A stretch of DNA of 64,000 nt from positions 1,116,001-1,180,000 of the forward strand of contig NZ_JAPWGL010000001.1 of NCBI RefSeq assembly GCF_027213645.1, read 5' to 3'. The position numbers were made by a program, and so were the translations under genes. Source of the DNA: Pedobacter rhodius. GTDB lineage: Bacteria; Bacteroidota; Bacteroidia; Sphingobacteriales; Sphingobacteriaceae. The notes beneath the pieces are model-generated. The model was not told the DNA's origin. It did no database searches and saw only the letters and a program-made list of their open reading frames with translations. Shown here piece by piece: positions 58,238 to 64,000 of this stretch (position 1 is the first letter of the stretch; each line of letters begins with the position of its first letter).

Positions 58238-61200
58238 ATGATGAAAAACTCTACCCCTCAATCCTTTTTAAGGAAAATTTTTCTTATCCCACTAATCACA
58301 ATTGTCTCATTATTAACGCTTCTAAAATCAGAATCGTATAGCCAAACAAAAATTTATGCTAACGCTTTAGGCGTCACGTCTAATGTAGATAATGCTTCTA
58401 ACGCTTTAACACCAAGCGAAACAACGTTTGCAACGGTGAGATCGTCAGGCGGTACTGCACTTAGCTTAGGTGCTTATACAGGTGAGCTGGAACTCAAATT
58501 TCCGGCTACCCTTCCGGCTGGAACAACATCATTTATCAGGATTGATGCCGATCCAACCTTGTTAAATCAATTACTTGGCGGAAATTTGGGTGGATTGCTT
58601 TCCGGGGTAGTTGGGGGAGTTGCTTTAGGTAACCATTCAATAGAGGCCGGAGCAAGAAATTCCAGTGGAACAACCGTTTTAAGTGGTTCGAGTACGGGTG
58701 CCTTCACCACACCAAATTTAAGACTTGTAACAGATGCCAACGGCTATTTCTACATGGCATTAAGGCCAAGCCAAGATTATGACAGGGTTTACATCCGTGA
58801 TGTAACGAGCGCTTTATTATTAGGAACCTTAAATAATACCAAAGTTTACCACGCTTTTTATACCAATGGAATTGATGTTTGTGCACCCGCTTTTGCTACC
58901 GATTTTGAAGGCAATGGCTTAACCGTTGATGTTTTGGGTTTAGGTAAAGCAGGTGTAACTAATCCGAATTTCGCAATCGATGCAAGCACAACGAATTATT
59001 CCGAACTAAGTTTGGGGGCTTTAGGTGTAGCAGGGTCCATCAGTCAGAATTTTTACTTCAATACACCATCAAATGCAGGAGATGATTTTAATTTAAGGTT
59101 TAGCGTCTCTTCAGCGTTATTAACCGCGGGTGTTTTAAATAGCCTTACAGTTACAGCTTACAATGGTAATAACCAGGTATACACCCAATCTGCAGCAAAT
59201 GTGCTCAGCTTAGATTTGCTAACCTTATTGGGTGGCGGACAACCGGTAACCGCTGCATTTTCTCCCGGCGTTCCTTTTGATAGGGTTAAGGTTACGCTTT
59301 CATCCCTGTTAAATGCCAATTTAACACAAACGGTTTTAATTTATGGATTAACAAAATCGGCAGGACGGCCAACGTTTACGCTACCTGCTACAAATAACGT
59401 GACCACTTGTTATAATACTACTGCAGGCTTAACGGCCACCACATCAAATACAAACGAATTGCGCTGGTATGATGTAATTCAGGGTGGAACTGTATTGGCC
59501 ACAACAGCATATAACGGAACATTTACAACGCCTGCGTTAACTGCGAATAAGGTATATTATGTAGCGGCCAGAAGAATTGGATGTACGGAAGAATCTGTTA
59601 GAGTACCGGTTTCAATTACAGTAAATCCTGCCATTGTATTTAATTCAACCACATTAATTAACGCTTCAAACGGATTTGCTTATGCAAAACAAATTGATGC
59701 AGCTACAGGTGGCACACCGGCTTTTACCTATGCGTTAACGAATGGAAGCAGCCTGCCGGCCGGTTTAAGTTTATCGTCGTCGGGGTTAATTTCAGGAACC
59801 CCTACAGTAACGGGTAGTTTTACTTTTTCTATTACAGCTACGGATAGCAAGGGCTGTTCTTCAACTGCGGGTTATACGTTGGTTGTTACACCTGGATTAG
59901 CTTTAGCACCAGGCACCTTACCAAACGGCACAACCGGGGTTCTATATCCAACTCAGGTTATTCCACCGGCAACCGGTGGTACAGGTCCTTATGTATATTC
60001 AGCTGTAAATCTGCCTCCGGGATTAACCTTCAATGCAAATACAAGAGAAATAACCGGAACACCAATGCAGACCGGAATTTACGCGATTCCGGTTACGGTT
60101 ACAGATGCAACAGGAAATAGTGTGACGGCCAGTTATACCATTAAAATTACTGACCCTTTAACCTTACCTTCAGCTACTTTGGCTAATGGTACCACCGGCC
60201 AGGCTTACCCGACTCAGGTAATTCCTTCGGCTGCAGGCGGCAGTACACCCTATGTGTATGTAGCAACAAATCTTCCTCCGGGCTTAAGTTTTAATCCGTC
60301 GACGAGGGAAATTACCGGCACACCAACTACAGCAGGAACGTATACAATTCCGGTTACCGCTACAGATGCTGACGGAAGGACCGTAAGCACTAATTATACT
60401 ATTATTGTAACCGATCCGCTATTGCTTCCATCTGCAACACTTGCCGGTGGAACAGCCGGTACAGTTTACCCAACCCAGGTTATTCCATCAGCAACTGGTG
60501 GTGTTGGGCCTTATACATATGTTGCAACAAGTATTCCTGCAGGCTTAACATTTAATGCCACAACCCGGGAGATTACCGGAACACCAACGCAGGCAGGTAA
60601 TTATACAATTTCTGTTACGGTTACGGATAGCCAGGGCAGAACGGCTTCTAATACTTACGCTTTAAGTGTTACAGGTGTACTATCTTTGCCAAGCGCAAGT
60701 TTGCCTAATGGAACTGTGGGCGTTGCTTATCCTACACAAACCTTGCCCGGCGTTTCAGGTGGTACCCCACCTTATACTTATTTAGCCACTAATTTACCTC
60801 CCGGACTTAGTTTTAATACAGCAACAAGAGAAATAACAGGCACTCCAACATCAGGAGGAACCTTTGTGGTTTCCGTTACCGGAACAGATGCTGATAACAA
60901 TAAAGTTAGCACCGATTATACAATAGTAGTAAATGTTAATCAACCGGTGGTTGCAAATGCATCTGTTTGCGCAGGAAGTTCAGCGACTTTAAGTGTAAGT
61001 AATTTACAAGCCGGAGTTACCTATAACTGGTATGGTCCTACAGGTAATACAGCACTTGCGACAAACAATTCAGGCGTTTTTACCACACCTGCTATAAATT
61101 CATCAACTACTTTTTATGTTGAAGCCGTTTCGGGTACTGCAGTTAGTGCAAAAACAGCTGTAAATATTTCCGTAAATCCTGCTGCAAATCCGGCAGTGGT

Positions 61201-64000
61201 AACCACCAATAATCAGGTTGTTAATTCAGGTCAAAGCACGACCTTAACAGCTACTGCCGACGCAGGCAATACGATAAAATGGTATGCTGCAGCTACTGGA
61301 GGTACAGAATTGGCTACAGGTTCAAACTTCACAACGCCGGCATTATCAACAACAACGACCTATTATGTAGAAACTACAAATGCAAATGGCTGTACAAGTA
61401 ACGGCAGGGTTGCTGTAACGGTTACGGTTATAAACGGAGGTGGTGGTACAGCTTGTAATGCGGCAAACGCGCAAAATACAGGTATAACAGGTATATGTTT
61501 GTTATGTAACGTTAACGGACCTGGAAATTCTACCGATGCAAATCCAAATAATTATACACGAATCAGCCTGGCAGTAGGGGCAACAGCTACAGGTTTTCAA
61601 CAACTTATATTTAATTCTGCAGGAACAGCAACAGACAGTGTTCGTTTAGACCTTGGTTTACCTACAGGATTATTGGACCTATCGGTTTTAAACAATATTA
61701 CCGTTAATCTGATGAATGGTGCCGCTATAGTTGGCAGTTATCAATTAAGTTCTTCAGTATTAAAACTTGCTGTTTTAGGTGGCAGCCGGTTTACAGCGAC
61801 GTTTCCGGCAGGTGCCGTTTACGACAGGGTAGAACTTCGTTTCGGAGGTTTAGTATCAGCAGTAAGCAGTTTAGATATTTATGGCGCAACTATAGTTTAT
61901 CCTAACCCTACACTTACAAGTGGTTCACAAACAATTTGTTCAGGGAACACGGCAACACTTTCTGCAACTGCAAATGGTGGAACGAATTTAAAGTGGTTTG
62001 ATGCTGCTACAGGAGGTAACCTGCTTGCAAGCGGTGCAACATTTACAACACCGGCATTAACCGCAACAACAACTTACTACATAGAAGTTGCTAACGGAAC
62101 CTGCGCGAACACAAACAGGGTACCGGTTACCGTAACCGTTACACCAGTTGTAACACTACCTGTTTTAGCACCTGTTGCCAATGTCTGTTCAGGTTCAACT
62201 GCGACCTTATCTGTAAGTAATCCTGATCCGGCACTCACTTACAACTGGTATACCGCATCTACCGGTGGTACTGCAGTATTTACAGGAAGTACTTTTGTAA
62301 CACCAGCTTTAACTGCTAATACAACTTATTATTTAGAAGCTGCAAATGGAAATTGTGTAAGCAGCAGTAGAGTTGCAGCATCAATAACGGTAAATCCAAG
62401 ACCATTGATTCCGACTGTAGCCCCTTCTTCTTTAACTGTTAATTCAGGACAAACTGTTACCTTAACTGCGAGTTCATCAGAAACCGGCGTTACATTTAAA
62501 TGGTACGATTCGGCCGCATCAACAACACCTATATATACAGGTGCAACGTTTGTAACGCCTCCTATAACGACAACGACCAGTTATTATGTTGAATCCGTTT
62601 CCGCTTCAGGATGTGCATCAGCAAACAGGGTACAAATTACCATAACCGTAAATGGTACCGGTACACCGGTTACAGTGCCTTGTGAAGCTGCAGCGACACA
62701 AATAAATGGCGTAACCGGGGTTGCTTTACTTGCCGGTGTGTTTAATCCGGGTTTGGCTATAGATAATGATGCACAAACAGCGTCTTCATTGGTTATGCCG
62801 GTTGGCGCCTTAAACGCATCCGTATACCAACGATTATATTTTGGAAGTTTATCAAATGTTGGTGATACCCTAAAGGTTTTAATTTCATTTCCTCAAAGTC
62901 TGGCTTCTGTCGGCGTTTTAAATAATATTGCTGTTACATCTTATAACGGCGCAAATTCGAATAACGATGCGGTCTTTTTGAATAACAATTTACTTAACAT
63001 AACACTTTTAAACGGCAATACTCAGGCCCTGATAACTTTAATTCCGACTGTTCCTTTTGATGGGGCGCAATTAACATTAAATTCCGGGGTATTAGGTGCC
63101 TTAACCTCCGTTAATTTAAACTACATGCAACGTGCGTTGCTTGCACCTCAGGTTGTATCCTCAAATGTTTCGGGTTGTGCCGGCTTAACAGCGGTTTTAC
63201 AAGTTCAGAATCCTGTTACAGGCGTTACATACAGATGGTTTGATGCATCGCAAAATGCACTAACCGACGGACCGACTTTCACAACACCGGCATTAACAAC
63301 TGATACAAAATTCTATGTTGCAGTGGTTTCGGCATCAGGATGTGTAAGCGCGAAAACGGTTGTTAACGTAACCGTTCAACCTGTACCTGGTTTGCCGGAA
63401 TTATTATCGCCAACAGTAAGTGCATGTGCCGGAAGTGCCATTGTTTTACAGGTGAAAAATCCGGTAAATGGTATAACCTATAAATGGTACGATGCAAATG
63501 GAATTAGTGCCGGTCCGGATGGAACGACTTTAACAGTAACACCGATAGCGAGCACGACTTACACCGTAGAAGCCGTAAACAGTTGTGGAACAGCCTCTGC
63601 AAGAGCTACTGCAACGGTAAATATCGGCGCTACACCTCAGGCACCGGTGATAACACCATCTTCAGCAACTATTGTATCTGGTACAAGTGCTAGATTAATT
63701 GCAACAACATCAAATGTTGGTGCGACAATTAACTGGTACAGCGATGCTGGTACGACAAATCTTGTATACACCGGTACATCATTTACCACACCTGTATTAA
63801 CCGCAACCACAACATACTATGTAAACACGACGGTTACCGGTTGTGGTGTAAGTGCCCCTGTACCTGTTACGGTTACGGTAATACCTCCAACTCCGGGTAC
63901 TGCGCCTTGTGGTATTGCAACAACTACACTTACAGTCGGAGTTAACGGTATAAATATTGGTGCCGGCGTATTTAATCAAGTCGCTGCTGTTGATAATGAT
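58238..64000 (+). CDS. Giant T9SS-type surface protein, N-terminal 1921 codons
   Basis: The frame is open from ATG 58238 (or 58241) to the window end. A signal peptide (cleavage near SYSQ, about 36) leads a region made of several module types: a recurrent unit of about 150 residues (near 58355, 58872, 61450, 62680 and 63900), five putative-Ig (He_PIG) repeats at 59640-60932, and many Ig-like units with KWYDAATGGTxLATGxTF and TTPALTATTTYYVEA. The C-terminus, where a sorting domain is expected, lies beyond the window. Such proteins are surface-exposed adhesins or matrix components; the ligand is unknown. Checks of the reading phase at several points show one uninterrupted frame. Confidence 0.9.
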   Translation, partial: MMKNSTPQSFLRKIFLIPLITIVSLLTLLKSESYSQTKIYANALGVTSNVDNASNALTPSETTFATVRSSGGTALSLGAYTGELELKFPATLPAGTTSFIRIDADPTLLNQLLGGNLGGLLSGVVGGVALGNHSIEAGARNSSGTTVLSGSSTGAFTTPNLRLVTDANGYFYMALRPSQDYDRVYIRDVTSALLLGTLNNTKVYHAFYTNGIDVCAPAFATDFEGNGLTVDVLGLGKAGVTNPNFAIDASTTNYSELSLGALGVAGSISQNFYFNTPSNAGDDFNLRFSVSSALLTAGVLNSLTVTAYNGNNQVYTQSAANVLSLDLLTLLGGGQPVTAAFSPGVPFDRVKVTLSSLLNANLTQTVLIYGLTKSAGRPTFTLPATNNVTTCYNTTAGLTATTSNTNELRWYDVIQGGTVLATTAYNGTFTTPALTANKVYYVAARRIGCTEESVRVPVSITVNPAIVFNSTTLINASNGFAYAKQIDAATGGTPAFTYALTNGSSLPAGLSLSSSGLISGTPTVTGSFTFSITATDSKGCSSTAGYTLVVTPGLALAPGTLPNGTTGVLYPTQVIPPATGGTGPYVYSAVNLPPGLTFNANTREITGTPMQTGIYAIPVTVTDATGNSVTASYTIKITDPLTLPSATLANGTTGQAYPTQVIPSAAGGSTPYVYVATNLPPGLSFNPSTREITGTPTTAGTYTIPVTATDADGRTVSTNYTIIVTDPLLLPSATLAGGTAGTVYPTQVIPSATGGVGPYTYVATSIPAGLTFNATTREITGTPTQAGNYTISVTVTDSQGRTASNTYALSVTGVLSLPSASLPNGTVGVAYPTQTLPGVSGGTPPYTYLATNLPPGLSFNTATREITGTPTSGGTFVVSVTGTDADNNKVSTDYTIVVNVNQPVVANASVCAGSSATLSVSNLQAGVTYNWYGPTGNTALATNNSGVFTTPAINSSTTFYVEAVSGTAVSAKTAVNISVNPAANPAVVTTNNQVVNSGQSTTLTATADAGNTIKWYAAATGGTELATGSNFTTPALSTTTTYYVETTNANGCTSNGRVAVTVTVINGGGGTACNAANAQNTGITGICLLCNVNGPGNSTDANPNNYTRISLAVGATATGFQQLIFNSAGTATDSVRLDLGLPTGLLDLSVLNNITVNLMNGAAIVGSYQLSSSVLKLAVLGGSRFTATFPAGAVYDRVELRFGGLVSAVSSLDIYGATIVYPNPTLTSGSQTICSGNTATLSATANGGTNLKWFDAATGGNLLASGATFTTPALTATTTYYIEVANGTCANTNRVPVTVTVTPVVTLPVLAPVANVCSGSTATLSVSNPDPALTYNWYTASTGGTAVFTGSTFVTPALTANTTYYLEAANGNCVSSSRVAASITVNPRPLIPTVAPSSLTVNSGQTVTLTASSSETGVTFKWYDSAASTTPIYTGATFVTPPITTTTSYYVESVSASGCASANRVQITITVNGTGTPVTVPCEAAATQINGVTGVALLAGVFNPGLAIDNDAQTASSLVMPVGALNASVYQRLYFGSLSNVGDTLKVLISFPQSLASVGVLNNIAVTSYNGANSNNDAVFLNNNLLNITLLNGNTQALITLIPTVPFDGAQLTLNSGVLGALTSVNLNYMQRALLAPQVVSSNVSGCAGLTAVLQVQNPVTGVTYRWFDASQNALTDGPTFTTPALTTDTKFYVAVVSASGCVSAKTVVNVTVQPVPGLPELLSPTVSACAGSAIVLQVKNPVNGITYKWYDANGISAGPDGTTLTVTPIASTTYTVEAVNSCGTASARATATVNIGATPQAPVITPSSATIVSGTSARLIATTSNVGATINWYSDAGTTNLVYTGTSFTTPVLTATTTYYVNTTVTGCGVSAPVPVTVTVIPPTPGTAPCGIATTTLTVGVNGINIGAGVFNQVAAVDND
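59640..60932 (+). repeat. Five putative-Ig (He_PIG) repeats in second giant protein
   Basis: Each unit of about 86 residues has NGTTGxxYPTQVIPxATGG, then PYxYxATNLPPGLxFN, TREITGTPTxAGTYTI and VTDxxGRTxSxxYTIxV. The first copy is diverged (it reads SSSGLISGTPTVTGSF); copies two to five are close to each other. He_PIG units are structural Ig-like folds of surface proteins. Confidence 0.88.

Overview
The window is an AT-rich stretch of a Bacteroidota chromosome, most likely a Sphingobacteriaceae member such as Pedobacter. This rests on a type IX secretion (T9SS) type B sorting domain on a giant surface protein, a PorP/SprF-like protein, double-glycine leader peptides with the Bacteroidota consensus, promoters of the TTG-N19-TAnnTTTG form, and TlpA/DUF4142/STAND families typical of that group. 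I could not run any database search; family names come from recognising motifs.

Layout. 1-5694: an export locus for a cysteine-rich double-glycine peptide (VKOR/DsbA-type thioredoxin fragment, peptide precursor, TlpA-like lipoprotein, C39 peptidase ABC exporter, HlyD-type fusion protein). 5890-6772: tatA and, convergent to it, a small gene interrupted by an in-frame TAG. 7423-29401: a T9SS adhesin cassette. It has a 6315-residue protein with 41 Calx-beta-like repeats, then a PorP/SprF-like outer membrane protein and a PorE-like TPR/propeller/OmpA lipid- or wall-anchoring protein. 29814-34025: a multi-PAS/GAF protein ending in a histidine-phosphotransfer-like helix pair without an ATPase domain, plus two single-domain response regulators. 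34277-39978: an RND tripartite efflux operon (adaptor, pump, outer membrane factor).

40524-43145: msrA, a tiny PGHY-repeat lipoprotein, tRNA-Ser(TGA), small hypothetical genes and several hairpins. 43156-49412 (minus strand): a tight operon for 5-oxoproline use (pxpB, pxpC, pxpA), an NRAMP-like transporter and a secreted M1 aminopeptidase. 49599-54664: DUF805 protein, a CoiA-like nuclease with a small overlapping partner, SDR oxidoreductase, an outer-membrane-like protein, LLM flavin oxidoreductase, DUF4142 protein. 54665-55427: an AT-rich region with two palindromes sharing a half-site, then a small cold-shock-fold-like gene. 55438-58014 (minus): a STAND-type NTPase. 58238-64000: the first 1921 codons of a second giant surface protein, running off the window.

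The strongest structural observation is in the adhesin. Its repeats fall into three subtypes (a, b, c). From repeat 16 onward they strictly alternate b with a-or-c, and the acidic linker after each b repeat predicts which subtype follows (16 of 16 cases). The second giant protein carries a separate recurrent module of about 150 residues that I cannot assign to a named family.
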